64,000 bases of DNA from UBA6168 sp041163745 (GTDB lineage Bacteria > Bacteroidota > Bacteroidia > Chitinophagales > Saprospiraceae). The position numbers were made by a program, and so were the translations under genes. Shown here piece by piece: positions 35,128 to 44,171 of this stretch; position 1 is the first letter of the stretch, and every line of letters starts with the position of its first letter. The notes beneath the pieces were generated by a model, which did not search any database, was not told where the DNA came from, and worked only from the letters and a program-made list of their open reading frames with translations. The DNA is taken from contig JBEAQU010000087.1 of assembly GCA_041163745.1 (NCBI GenBank), forward strand, positions 62,001 through 126,000. Direction: 5' to 3'.

Positions 35128-35799
35128 ATGGCCGATACGAATGTGCTTGATATCCTGACGGCAACGGTGATACCCCGGATTCGGGAGCGGATGGACCTGG
35201 TGGTGTCCATGGGCGGCACCATGGACGGGTCGGCATGGCCCGACCGGATCGACAGATGGTTGTCCATGCTGTCCAATCCCCAGCTCTGGAAACAACCCGT
35301 CACGGTCACGGAAGCGGACCTGACCGATTTGGCGACCCAGGTTCAGGCCTTGGACAGCCAGGACCTGGAACTTTTCCGGGAAGAGCTCCAACAGCTTGTG
35401 CTACGGCTACAGACAGCCCTCCTCGGTGAGACGGTGGTACGGTCCAGGATCCGCACGCTCAACCTCAGGGTGATCGATTGCCTGGTTCGCTGCAAACGCC
35501 TGCTTGCCGTTCGCCTGCAGGATTTGCAGACGGACGGAAGCCGGACGCAGGACCATCCGGAAGTCCTTCCGGCGCTGCAGTCGGTATCCTTTGCCATGCA
35601 ACGCTACCAAAACACGCTGTGGGCGCAGGAGGTCGATGCTAGGCAGACCCAGCTGAACAACCTGGAATACGTCGAAAGGTCCATGGATCCTCCCCTGCCC
35701 GCCCAAGCATTGCTGGAAAAATTACGGTTGTTGTCCAGCTTGGTCGACCGATACCATCTCGGGGTGCCGGATGACGAATGGCTCCCGCCGGATGTCTGA
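35128..35799 (+). CDS. Uncharacterised helical protein
   Basis: I do not recognise this 223-residue protein. It has no signal peptide or membrane segment and appears almost wholly alpha-helical, with leucine-rich amphipathic stretches (LELFREELQQLVLRLQTALL around residues 90-108 and LEKLRLLSSLVDRYHLGV near the end) that could form a bundle or coiled coil. It begins MADTNVLDILTATVIPRIRERM. The next gene starts 59 bases on and is also unrecognised, so the two probably form a unit: a cytoplasmic partner and an exported one. The start at 35128 was preferred over an in-frame ATG at 35056, whose extra residues look non-coding. Confidence 0.6.
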   Translation: MADTNVLDILTATVIPRIRERMDLVVSMGGTMDGSAWPDRIDRWLSMLSNPQLWKQPVTVTEADLTDLATQVQALDSQDLELFREELQQLVLRLQTALLGETVVRSRIRTLNLRVIDCLVRCKRLLAVRLQDLQTDGSRTQDHPEVLPALQSVSFAMQRYQNTLWAQEVDARQTQLNNLEYVERSMDPPLPAQALLEKLRLLSSLVDRYHLGVPDDEWLPPDV

Positions 35800-35858
35800 C
35801 AACGTGCGCGCCAGCATTCCTGCCCGATCCCCATACCAATGCTAAAGCTGAAGAAACG

Positions 35859-38800
35859 ATGCCAAACAAGCATTTTCCGCTGTTTTGTCTGACCGTGTCA
35901 ATCCTCTTTCCATTCGGGTCCGAGGGACAGCGACTGGCGGAAGACATCCGGCAGATCCTGGTCGTGACCGATGCGCTTCCGCTGTTGCCGGATCAGGAGG
36001 ACCGTATCGTGGCCGCCGACAAATTGTTGCAGCTGCTCCATCACTACACCGGAGCGGAAAGCACAATCCACGGCCATGCGCGGTCCCGCCGGCAACGGTT
36101 CCGCGACCTCGGTACCAATCCGTACCTGGCCCAGCTGGCCGGATTGCCTTGGGACAGCCTGCTGGGACCTGCTGCGGGCGCTCCGCCGGTGACGACGGCA
36201 AGACCCGGGGTCTCCGCCAACACCGGGGGCGTGGCCGCTCCGCCGGCGGCGTACCTGTCCGCCACCCGGTTGCTGAGGAGATACCAGACTCCTGCCAAAA
36301 ATTCCGGACAATACCTCCGGCGAAGCGCTTCGGATGCCATCCCCCGTATCCGGGCGGGTGTTCCGGTCACCCAAACGGTCATCCTGCAAGCCACCGCTGA
36401 TTTCATCCTGAAAAGAGCCCGGGAAGAAGTCGCCATCAACTTCCTGGACCAACTTGCGAACCAGGATGTCCGCCGATTGCCTTGCTGGTTTCCTGCGGTG
36501 ACCCAAACATTCCACCGGGCCGACCAGCTGCTGAGCCATGCATTCCTTGCCCAATTGCAAGGGACTTTCCTCCAGGATCTGGAAACCCTGCCTTTCCGAC
36601 TGCCGACGCTCCTGCTGTCGGATTCCTGCGGACTGAAAGCGCCCCTTGATTCACAGGCTTACCAGCTTTTGACGGTCTACGCCGTGCTCGGTCAACTGCA
36701 GACCGGTTCCGACCCGGCGGATGCCGCCGCTGGTGCCCACCGGCTCTTGTATGACCTCTACGCGGAACAAACCAAAGCCAGCAACCTCCTGCTGGCCGGC
36801 AGCCTGGAAAGCGATCCCGCCGCCCTGTCCGACCTGGTCTCCTTGGCAACGTCGTTGCAAGAGAGGGTCGTCGACATCTACGGCACACTTGTCAAACTGG
36901 AGGACGAGATCAACAGCCGGGTCCTGCATGTGCTCATGACCGTATCAGAAAAAGAACCCCGGACGCCTCCCCCCTTGCCACAGGATTACCTCGACGGCAG
37001 CCTTTACCAGTTCGGAGCGGTCTGGGGTGAAAAAAACGAAGGTTTCGACCGCTCCTTCCTGCCTCAGCTGCTGCAAGGTGCCTTCGATCCGGCGGAAGTG
37101 CTCGCCTACAACACCCTGGAAGGATATGACCAGTTCTTCGGAAAAGACTGGACACCCCGCACAATGCGGGCGGTCGGGCTGGAACTGTTGCAGAACATCG
37201 GCGGGGAAGCCTATGGCAGGCCGGCACTGGACGACCTGTTCGGCCGATGGCTGTCCGATTTGTCCCGCTACCACCAAGCCGTGGAGGAATGGGCCGCACA
37301 GGCATCCCGTCGTCCGCCCGGCCTACAGGACCACATACTGGCCACCCGCCGGCAGGTGGAACAGACCCGGGACCATTGGCGGGCAGCATGCGGATCCTTG
37401 TCCGCCTATGACGAGCTCCGCTTCGCCGCCTTGCTGAACCTGACCGGCAGGGAGACCTTGTCCGACCTGCGGGATGCCTTCCTGACAGAGGAGGAATACG
37501 ACCCCGACGTCCGAAACCAGCTGGTCACGGAAGCCCTGGAGGCGCACCTCGGCGGCGTCATTCGGAGACTGGAGACCCTGGAGGCGTCCCTGCGGCAGCA
37601 ATTCCCGTCCATCCCGGACTACCTTCCGGAGGACCGCAAAGGCATACAGTCCGATTCCCTGTCCATGTCTCGTGTCCGGGAAAAAATCGCGGCGCTGGCC
37701 ATTGTCACGGAACGGGTGAGGGGCCAGCTGTCATTGTTGGAGCAGGCCGGCGCACCGACCCTCTCCATGCGCCGACAGCTGTCCACGCCGCTCCTGCAAG
37801 TCACCCGTCTGGCATCCGACCTGTTGTTCTTTCTGCAGGCAGACACGACAAACCGGACGCCGGACCTGGATGTTTTCAGCAGCTTGCTGCAAGATCCGCC
37901 AAGCCGGGACCTGGTGGTCGGCCTGCTGCTGCAAAGGTGGCGGAATGGCCGGGGACCCGCTCATCTGTCTCCAACGGGTCTGGAAGACATCCTGCTGACA
38001 ACGGTTCAGGACCTGCCGCTCCTGTCAGGTGGTCTGTTGCCGGATTCCATCCGGTCATCCGCCTACGCAGCAACCTTCGGAAAGGTATTCTTCACGTTCA
38101 ATGTCCTGCAACGTATCCTGGAGACACCTTTGCTACCGACCGCGTTTCCGGAGGAATACCAATCCGTCCTGGAAGCCTATCCAGGCCCTATGGACCGTTT
38201 CCCGGCGCTCTCCAGGCACCTGACCCATTTCGTTTATTACTGCCACATCCGCGACCACGGCCGCGCCATCACTTCCCTAGGGAGCCTGGTCCGCTTGTTG
38301 GAAGAGACCAAACAGGACGCAGGATCCCCGCCCGGACCTGCGGCTGTATTCCTGGAGCGTTATGGTCCCTTTGTTGGCGGGTTGCTGGAAGCTACGGAAA
38401 CCGCCCAGGTGGAGGCCCTGCTCGACGAGGTGGCGGATCCGCCCGGCAGTTCCCGCATCAAAAGAACCGCAAGGCTGTCCGCCGGCATCAACGCCTATCT
38501 GGGTGCCAATGCCGTGTACGAAACCTGGTCCGGATCCATCCTTGGGCAAAAGGAAACAATCACCAGACTGGTGCCCACCATACCCGTCGGTGTGAACTTC
38601 AGCCTGCGGGTGGGCACAGTGGAAAAGCCGCACTCCTTTTCCGCATACCTGTCGATGCTGGACCTGGGCGCCGCCCTCGACTTTTCGCACCAGGAAGGCG
38701 GAGAAGCGGAAACCTCCCTGACGGTCAAGAACGTATTCAAGCCCAGCTTCCAGCTTCATTACAACATCCGGAGAACACCCTTTTACCTCGGAGCGGGCTG

Positions 38801-38915
38801 GCAAGGCGGACCCCAGTTCGTGGACATAGCGGGGCGGCAGGCATCTGTCCGAACCAGTCGATACTTCTTTGGACTTGGCGTGGATGTACCGCTGTTCACC
38901 CTGTACCGACGCTGA
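35859..38915 (+). CDS. Large uncharacterised exported protein, probable outer-membrane C-terminal domain
   Basis: I do not recognise this 1018-residue protein. It has a signal peptide (MPNKHFPLFCLTVSILFPFGSEG). A long, mostly helical region follows (about 25-860) with Leu- and Asp-rich helices and no visible catalytic motif. The last 150 residues are beta-rich with alternating hydrophobics (INAYLGANAVYETW, VGVNFSLRVGTVEK, FSAYLSMLDLGAALDF, SRYFFGLGVDVPLFTLY), like a small outer-membrane barrel ending in an aromatic strand. A periplasmic scaffold tethered to the outer membrane is a possible reading. It follows the small helical protein gene by 59 bases and precedes a T9SS-secreted protein. Confidence 0.6.
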   Translation: MPNKHFPLFCLTVSILFPFGSEGQRLAEDIRQILVVTDALPLLPDQEDRIVAADKLLQLLHHYTGAESTIHGHARSRRQRFRDLGTNPYLAQLAGLPWDSLLGPAAGAPPVTTARPGVSANTGGVAAPPAAYLSATRLLRRYQTPAKNSGQYLRRSASDAIPRIRAGVPVTQTVILQATADFILKRAREEVAINFLDQLANQDVRRLPCWFPAVTQTFHRADQLLSHAFLAQLQGTFLQDLETLPFRLPTLLLSDSCGLKAPLDSQAYQLLTVYAVLGQLQTGSDPADAAAGAHRLLYDLYAEQTKASNLLLAGSLESDPAALSDLVSLATSLQERVVDIYGTLVKLEDEINSRVLHVLMTVSEKEPRTPPPLPQDYLDGSLYQFGAVWGEKNEGFDRSFLPQLLQGAFDPAEVLAYNTLEGYDQFFGKDWTPRTMRAVGLELLQNIGGEAYGRPALDDLFGRWLSDLSRYHQAVEEWAAQASRRPPGLQDHILATRRQVEQTRDHWRAACGSLSAYDELRFAALLNLTGRETLSDLRDAFLTEEEYDPDVRNQLVTEALEAHLGGVIRRLETLEASLRQQFPSIPDYLPEDRKGIQSDSLSMSRVREKIAALAIVTERVRGQLSLLEQAGAPTLSMRRQLSTPLLQVTRLASDLLFFLQADTTNRTPDLDVFSSLLQDPPSRDLVVGLLLQRWRNGRGPAHLSPTGLEDILLTTVQDLPLLSGGLLPDSIRSSAYAATFGKVFFTFNVLQRILETPLLPTAFPEEYQSVLEAYPGPMDRFPALSRHLTHFVYYCHIRDHGRAITSLGSLVRLLEETKQDAGSPPGPAAVFLERYGPFVGGLLEATETAQVEALLDEVADPPGSSRIKRTARLSAGINAYLGANAVYETWSGSILGQKETITRLVPTIPVGVNFSLRVGTVEKPHSFSAYLSMLDLGAALDFSHQEGGEAETSLTVKNVFKPSFQLHYNIRRTPFYLGAGWQGGPQFVDIAGRQASVRTSRYFFGLGVDVPLFTLYRR

Positions 38916-39027
38916 GCATCGAACGTTCAACGGCATCCGCCGATTCCGGCCAGTACAAACGCCGTACAAATGGTCTTTTGTCCGACAAAACCAACAAAGG
39001 CAAGACGGCGGGGGTGCGGCTGGCGGG

Positions 39028-39035
39028 TATCTTTG
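39028..39035 (+). promoter_or_regulatory. -7 promoter box of the T9SS-secreted protein gene
   Basis: TATCTTTG matches TAnnTTTG fully, 91 bases before the ATG at 39126. No -33 TTTG is seen at the expected spacing. Confidence 0.45.
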
Positions 39036-39125
39036 GTTTCCGGCGCTGTGGCAATTCCATGGAATTCTGTCCGAAAGCGCCGGGGCGAGAAAAAAACAAC
39101 CAATCAAAACTGCAATAGCGGCATC

Positions 39126-40220
39126 ATGACCATCATTAACGGAAGAACCTTATTCATCCTTACAGGATTGACGGCCTGCTGGCTCGGCGGGTTGCAGACA
39201 GCAACCGGCCAGATAAGCATCTTGGCCAGTGACATCGACCCGATCGGTCTCCAAGGTTTCCAGAGCAGGGATTCCTTCCCGGACTCCAGTATCCAACCGG
39301 GAGGACCGGGTCAGCAGACTTGGGATTTCAGCGCCCTGAAAGACCAGTCCAGCGACACGTTGACCGCCTTGGTCCCGGCGGGCACGCCCTTCTCCGACAT
39401 TTATCCGGATGCGGACATTGCCGTCCGCCGGAACAACGACCTGTTCGTCTATCTTCGGAAGGAAGACAACCAGCTGCAGCTTCTGGGTATCACGGGCAAA
39501 CTGCTGTACCAGACCTTCACCGTGGAGGGCTCCCTCACATTCGATCCGCAGCAGACCATCCTGGCCTTTCCAGCCGTTTGGGATGCCGGCTTTACGGAAT
39601 CGGTGCGGTCTACGATCCAGGTTCCGGGCAGTGTCATCGGATCCACGTTCGACAGCCTCCGGCTGCGGAGTCATACAATCCGCGAGGTTGTCTACGATGC
39701 CTATGGCAACCTGAAGACACCGGCGGGCGAGTATGAGACCCTTCGCGCGCGGGAAACCGAGAGCGGAGTGGATTCCGTCTACATCCTGTCCGGCGGCATC
39801 TGGTTCCCCTTGCAGGCCTCGGAGAAGGACACCGTGGTTTATTATAACTGGTGGACCAACCAGGGCGGGCTGGGGTTCCCGCTGGTGCAGGTCGAATCCG
39901 ACCCTTCCGGCGCCATCAAACTGGTATCATGGCTCCGGGATGTCATCACAGCTGAACGTGGAACATCCTCGCCGGCGTCGATTTTGGAAGTATTTCCGAA
40001 TCCTGCCAGGTCGGAACTGACGGTTTTTTTCCCTGAAGGAAAGGCTGGCGACCGGTTGTCGCTCCTGGACCTGTCGGGCAAAGAGGTCCTCCGGCAGCCA
40101 CTGGCGGAAGGTCGGTCGACTTATCCGCTTTCCGGGCTTGCACCGGGCGGCCATCTCGTGGTCATTACGGACGCAAGCGGCAACCTGCGCGCATTCCGAA
40201 AAATACAGGTGGTTCGCTGA
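39126..40220 (+). CDS. Secreted protein with T9SS type A C-terminal sorting domain
   Basis: The 364-residue product has a signal peptide (MTIINGRTLFILTGLTACWLGG to about ATG-Q) and, in its last 80 residues, a type A sorting domain: ILEVFPNPARSELTVFF, then LLDLSGKEVLRQPL and a final HLVVITDASGNLRAFRKIQVV strand. It should be secreted through the type 9 system and attached to the surface. The body (about 30-280) is beta-rich and not recognised; it resembles uncharacterised extracellular proteins with a WDFSALKDQSSDT-type strand. It is the third gene after the two unrecognised ones but has its own promoter. Confidence 0.85.
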   Translation: MTIINGRTLFILTGLTACWLGGLQTATGQISILASDIDPIGLQGFQSRDSFPDSSIQPGGPGQQTWDFSALKDQSSDTLTALVPAGTPFSDIYPDADIAVRRNNDLFVYLRKEDNQLQLLGITGKLLYQTFTVEGSLTFDPQQTILAFPAVWDAGFTESVRSTIQVPGSVIGSTFDSLRLRSHTIREVVYDAYGNLKTPAGEYETLRARETESGVDSVYILSGGIWFPLQASEKDTVVYYNWWTNQGGLGFPLVQVESDPSGAIKLVSWLRDVITAERGTSSPASILEVFPNPARSELTVFFPEGKAGDRLSLLDLSGKEVLRQPLAEGRSTYPLSGLAPGGHLVVITDASGNLRAFRKIQVVR

Positions 40221-40274
40221 GGGTGGCCGATGCCGTAACATAACACCCGGGGCGTCGCAATTGCGACCGATGAA

Positions 40275-40312
40275 GACGAAGGGGCGGATGCGTATGCATC
40301 CGCCCCTTCGTC
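40275..40312. terminator. Perfect 17-bp hairpin between convergent genes, probable terminator
   Basis: GACGAAGGGGCGGATGC (40275-40291) pairs with GCATCCGCCCCTTCGTC (40296-40312) around loop GTAT. No U-tract follows. It lies 54 bases after the T9SS gene stop and would fold in either direction. Confidence 0.55.
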
Positions 40313-40369
40313 ATCGTCGGTTGTGTAGGAAGTCCGGTTCCGATGCGGAGACTTGTCGGTTGGGCTGAC

Positions 40370-40402
40370 AAAAAAAGCCTGGGGTCTTGTGGACTCCAGG
40401 CC
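40370..40402 (-). terminator. Intrinsic terminator of the division and wall cluster
   Basis: On the minus strand GCCTGGAGTC pairs with GACCCCAGGC (one mismatch) and is followed by seven U (40370-40376). It lies 69 bases after the ftsZ stop. Confidence 0.85.
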
Positions 40403-40470
40403 TTGGACATTGCTTAGCAAGTTATGATGGCTAGAAACTAATAAAGCCGTAATTAGGTGGGAAGGCGGCA

Positions 40471-41928
40471 TCAATCGACATTGTCGTGGAGGTAGCCGTT
40501 ACCTTCCTTGAACTGCGGTTCTCCTTTCCGATTGGAAACAGACCAATTCGAGTGGCCGATTTCATCGGAGTCTGGCACATCATCCAATCGTACGCCTCTG
40601 CGGAGATAGGCCGGTTCGTTTTCTAATTCACTAATGACCTGGGGGTTGTTCAGCTTAGGCTTAATTCCAGTTAAATGAGAGGGAGTTTTTGCCCGAGGGG
40701 AAGGTTCCTGTCTGCTGTTCCGATCCTTGCCATCCTGTTGAAACCCGTCACGAATATACGGTTCTTCCCGGTGAAAACGGCTGTACTTGTTGAATTTTTG
40801 ATTGATTTCCGGAAAATCGACCACGTTGGCGTCATGGGGATGGGCTGGTATATCCGTAGCGGAAGTTGCCCGGCTGGCGGGGAGGTCCGAATCATCATCC
40901 AGCGAGACCTTGACAGGGCGGGCGTTGGAAGCGGGTTGCGAGCTAGTGATGGAAGTGGATTCGGAACGTCTTTCGAAGCCGGTGGCGATGATGGTGACGC
41001 TGAGTTTGTCCCCGAGGGATTCCTCGTAGCAGTTACCCCAGATGAGGTTGGTACCCTGGCCTGCTTCCTCCTGAACAAATTCCGTGATCTCGAAGATTTC
41101 CTCCATGGTCACCTCTTTCTTACCGGAGGTGATGTTGATGAGGATGTGTTGGGCACCGTTGATATTGTTATCTTCGAGCAGGGGGGAATTGAGTGCTTCA
41201 TCGACGGCTCTTTTGGCGCGGTTGTCACCTTCCGCCACGGCGGTACCCATGATGGCGACCCCGGAGCTGCGCATGACCGTGTTGACATCCTCGAAGTCGA
41301 CGTTGACATAGCCGGGAACGGTGATGATTTCCGCGATTCCTTTGGCGGCGGTGGTCAGGATGTTATCCGCTTGGGCGAAGGCCTGGGAAATGGTGAGATT
41401 GCCGTGGATGGCCTTCAGTTTGTCATTGGAGATGACGATGATGGTATCTACATATTTCTTGAGTTCGTCCAACCCGTCGAAGCCTTGGTGAACGCGTTTG
41501 TTACCTTCGAAAGTGAAGGGGAGCGTCACGATACCGACCGTCAGGATATCCATTTCCTGGGCGGTCTTGGCGATGATCGGGGCTGCTCCGGTGCCGGTAC
41601 CTCCACCCATACCGGCTGTGATGAAGAGCATCTTGCAATTGTTGGTGAGATAGTTACGTACCTCTTCGATACTTTCTTCTGCGGACAGTTTGCCGATGGC
41701 GGGTTTGGAACCGGCGCCCCTGCCCTCGGTGAGGGTGGGGCCGAGTTGGATTTTGGTGGGCACGGGGCTTTGTTCCATCGCCTGCTTGTCTGTATTGCAG
41801 ATGGCGAAGTCCACCCCGACGATCCCTTGTCGGAACATGTGGTTGACGGCATTGCTACCGCCCCCGCCGACCCCGATGACCTTGATGATCGGGGCGTCTT
41901 TTTTTTCGTCTATTAGTTTAAATATCAT
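40471..41928 (-). CDS. ftsZ: Cell division GTPase FtsZ
   Basis: The 485-residue tubulin homologue forms the division ring. The GTPase core (about 1-330) has VGGGGSNAVNHMF, the tubulin signature GMGGGTGTGAAP and the T7-loop region NVDFEDVNTVM. A long, charged, poorly conserved linker (about 335-465) follows, then the C-terminal peptide NGYLHDNVD by which FtsZ binds FtsA and other partners; LHDNVD is typical of Bacteroidota. It is the last gene of the cluster, 35 bases after ftsA, and ends at a terminator. Confidence 0.98.
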   Translation of the reverse strand: MIFKLIDEKKDAPIIKVIGVGGGGSNAVNHMFRQGIVGVDFAICNTDKQAMEQSPVPTKIQLGPTLTEGRGAGSKPAIGKLSAEESIEEVRNYLTNNCKMLFITAGMGGGTGTGAAPIIAKTAQEMDILTVGIVTLPFTFEGNKRVHQGFDGLDELKKYVDTIIVISNDKLKAIHGNLTISQAFAQADNILTTAAKGIAEIITVPGYVNVDFEDVNTVMRSSGVAIMGTAVAEGDNRAKRAVDEALNSPLLEDNNINGAQHILINITSGKKEVTMEEIFEITEFVQEEAGQGTNLIWGNCYEESLGDKLSVTIIATGFERRSESTSITSSQPASNARPVKVSLDDDSDLPASRATSATDIPAHPHDANVVDFPEINQKFNKYSRFHREEPYIRDGFQQDGKDRNSRQEPSPRAKTPSHLTGIKPKLNNPQVISELENEPAYLRRGVRLDDVPDSDEIGHSNWSVSNRKGEPQFKEGNGYLHDNVD

Positions 41929-41963
41929 AACTGCTTATTTTGCACAAATATCAAGAAAGATGT

Positions 41964-43301
41964 TCAGAATTCGGCATCCGGTTCGGATTGAAACCACTCT
42001 TTGGTTTTCTGGAACAATTTGTCGAGGAAACCGGCGCCTTCCTGCTGCTGCACCAGCTCCGGTTCCGATGGAGCTTGGGGCGCTTGTTTTTCAGGTGCTT
42101 GCTGGTCTTCGACCGGACTGGTCGCTTCCGACTCCACCTCCTGGATTCCTTTCATCAGCAGGCCGATGGCGGTTGAGAAGACCGGGCTCTGGAGTTGTTC
42201 GCTGTAGCCATGGGCCAGTTGTTCCACGGGCGTCCCGATACGGGTGCTCATGCCGGTGTGGTATTCCGTCAGTTTTTCTATATGGTTCAGGAGGGCACCA
42301 CCACCTGTCAGGACGATGCCGCCAATCAGTTTGCCTTCGTAGCCGCTGCGACGGATTTCCCAAACCACATAATCCAGGACTTCCTCCATGCGGGCCTGAA
42401 TGATGCGCGCCAGGTTCTTTTCAGAGATTTCCTTATGCTCCCGTCCCTTCAGACCGGGTATGGTGATGATTCGATTGTCATAAACCTCATCCGCCAGGGC
42501 CGCACCGAACTTGACCTTTAGTTTTTCCGCCTGGTTCTGCATCACGTTGCAACCTTCCTTGATATCCTTGGTGATGACCCCGCCTCCGAAGGGGATGACG
42601 GCCGTATGGCGGATGATGTTGTCCTTGAAGATGGTGATGTCGGTGGTTCCGCCACCGATGTCCACCAATGCCACGCCCGCCTCCTTCTCCTCGTCAGACA
42701 GGACGGCGGAAGCGCTTGCGATCGGTTCGAGGGTCAGGCTAGCCACCCGCAGGCCAGCCCTTTCCACACATTTCACAATGTTTTGAGTGGCGGTGATCTG
42801 GCCGGTGATGATATGGAAATTCGCCTCCAGCCGGATTCCGCTCATTCCGATAGGATCTATGATACCCTGTTCGTCGTCTACGGTGTATTCCTGGGGAAGG
42901 ACATGGATGATCTTGTCACCAGGGGGCAATACCAGCCGATACATGTCATTGATCAGCTTGTCGATGTCCTGCCGGCTTATTTCCGTGAGGTTGTTGTCCC
43001 GGGTGAGCAATCCCCGGTGCTGCAGGCTCTTGATGTGCTGGCCGGCGATGCCGACATGGGCGTTGTCGAAGGTGATGCCGGCTGCCCTTTGGGCAATGGC
43101 TACCGCATCGGTGATGGCACGCACTGTTTTTTCAATGTTGCTCACCACCCCGCGCATAACCCCGTCACTTTCCACCTTGCCCACACCCATGACCTCCAAC
43201 CGTCCATGTTTGTTTTGCAGTCCTGCGATGGCACAGACCTTCGTTGTGCCGATATCCACCGCTACAACCACTCGCTGTTTGGAAACATTCGGAAAATTCA
43301 T
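41964..43301 (-). CDS. ftsA: Cell division protein FtsA
   Basis: The 445-residue actin-like ATPase anchors FtsZ to the membrane. VVAVDIGTTKVCAIAG is the phosphate-1 loop, VALVDIGGGTTDITIF the phosphate-2 loop, and GGIVLTGGGALL the adenosine loop. The C-terminus FLDKLFQKTKEWF is the membrane-targeting amphipathic helix, reached after a Pro/Gln/Glu-rich linker. It lies between ftsQ and ftsZ as usual. Confidence 0.97.
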   Translation of the reverse strand: MNFPNVSKQRVVVAVDIGTTKVCAIAGLQNKHGRLEVMGVGKVESDGVMRGVVSNIEKTVRAITDAVAIAQRAAGITFDNAHVGIAGQHIKSLQHRGLLTRDNNLTEISRQDIDKLINDMYRLVLPPGDKIIHVLPQEYTVDDEQGIIDPIGMSGIRLEANFHIITGQITATQNIVKCVERAGLRVASLTLEPIASASAVLSDEEKEAGVALVDIGGGTTDITIFKDNIIRHTAVIPFGGGVITKDIKEGCNVMQNQAEKLKVKFGAALADEVYDNRIITIPGLKGREHKEISEKNLARIIQARMEEVLDYVVWEIRRSGYEGKLIGGIVLTGGGALLNHIEKLTEYHTGMSTRIGTPVEQLAHGYSEQLQSPVFSTAIGLLMKGIQEVESEATSPVEDQQAPEKQAPQAPSEPELVQQQEGAGFLDKLFQKTKEWFQSEPDAEF

Positions 43302-43376
43302 GATTCAGTTTTTTTCGCTTAAGTAAGTGTTCGTGTGTTTCTTCGTATTAAATGTCCCGGACGGTGTGTCCCCGGC

Positions 43377-44168
43377 TCAACGGCGTTGACAGACGACCTG
43401 CCCACGGAAACGCAGGTCTACGGACCGGTATTTCCACCATCCTTCCCTGGACATCGCCTCTTGGTAGAACACCAGGAGGCGGTTGAATTTTTCCTCGGCA
43501 TCGGCATCCCATCGGCCGAACACGACCACCTGGTCCCCAACCTTCGGAACAAGCAGCCATTCCCCTTTCCCATTCAGATGCACCTGTTCTATCATCGCGT
43601 TCCAGAAAGGGTCCGCTACGAGGAACTGCGTCAGGCGGAACAGATCCTGCAAGGGATGCCTCCCCTCCCGATCGAGATAATCCGGTGTATACCCTGGTAT
43701 CTGGCCGGTTGCAACAAGCGTACGGGCCGTGACATGCCTGGACAGTGGCATACGGACGCCTTCCGTATCGAGATAATACTGCACACCTGACTTGTCGATG
43801 ATCCGGACCAGGGGAACCCTTTGTTCCACGCTGATCCGAACGGTGCTGTTGGCGAGGAGCGCCACCTCCGCATTCCTTACCAGCGGATCATCCTCCAGTG
43901 CCCGTTCGATGCTGTCCTCATCGATCAGGTCGGAGCGAAGTTCGTCCAATGTCGCCCCCGTGCTCTTTCGCACGAGCCGTATCACATCGGCGCTGTCTAT
44001 CAGCAGGGCTCCGTCCGCCAAGGGCTTCACCTTCACAATGGTCGCCCGGACCGGCAGCTCCTTTTTCCTCGATACGGCGGCTACGATGAGCAGGACCGTC
44101 AGGAGCAGGCCACCTGTCCATATGAGCCGCCTGAGCGACCGCCGGGTATGTTCTATTCCTATCAGCAT
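43377..44168 (-). CDS. ftsQ: Cell division protein FtsQ
   Basis: The 263-residue protein has one membrane segment (about 14-32, LIWTGGLLLTVLLIVAAV) and a periplasmic POTRA-like and beta domain: DSADVIRLVRKSTGATLDEL followed by ALEDDPLVRNAEVALLANSTVRISVEQR, recognised by DPLVRNAEV and VEQRVPLVRI. Sequence conservation is low as usual for FtsQ, so position between murC and ftsA supports the name. It would recruit FtsL/FtsI to the septum. It starts 3 bases after murC stops. Confidence 0.85.
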   Translation of the reverse strand: MLIGIEHTRRSLRRLIWTGGLLLTVLLIVAAVSRKKELPVRATIVKVKPLADGALLIDSADVIRLVRKSTGATLDELRSDLIDEDSIERALEDDPLVRNAEVALLANSTVRISVEQRVPLVRIIDKSGVQYYLDTEGVRMPLSRHVTARTLVATGQIPGYTPDYLDREGRHPLQDLFRLTQFLVADPFWNAMIEQVHLNGKGEWLLVPKVGDQVVVFGRWDADAEEKFNRLLVFYQEAMSREGWWKYRSVDLRFRGQVVCQRR

Positions 44169-44171
44169 GAT

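Noticed and set aside
40675..41916. 413-codon plus-strand frame opposite ftsZ
   Set aside because: Antisense shadow of ftsZ with no family match.
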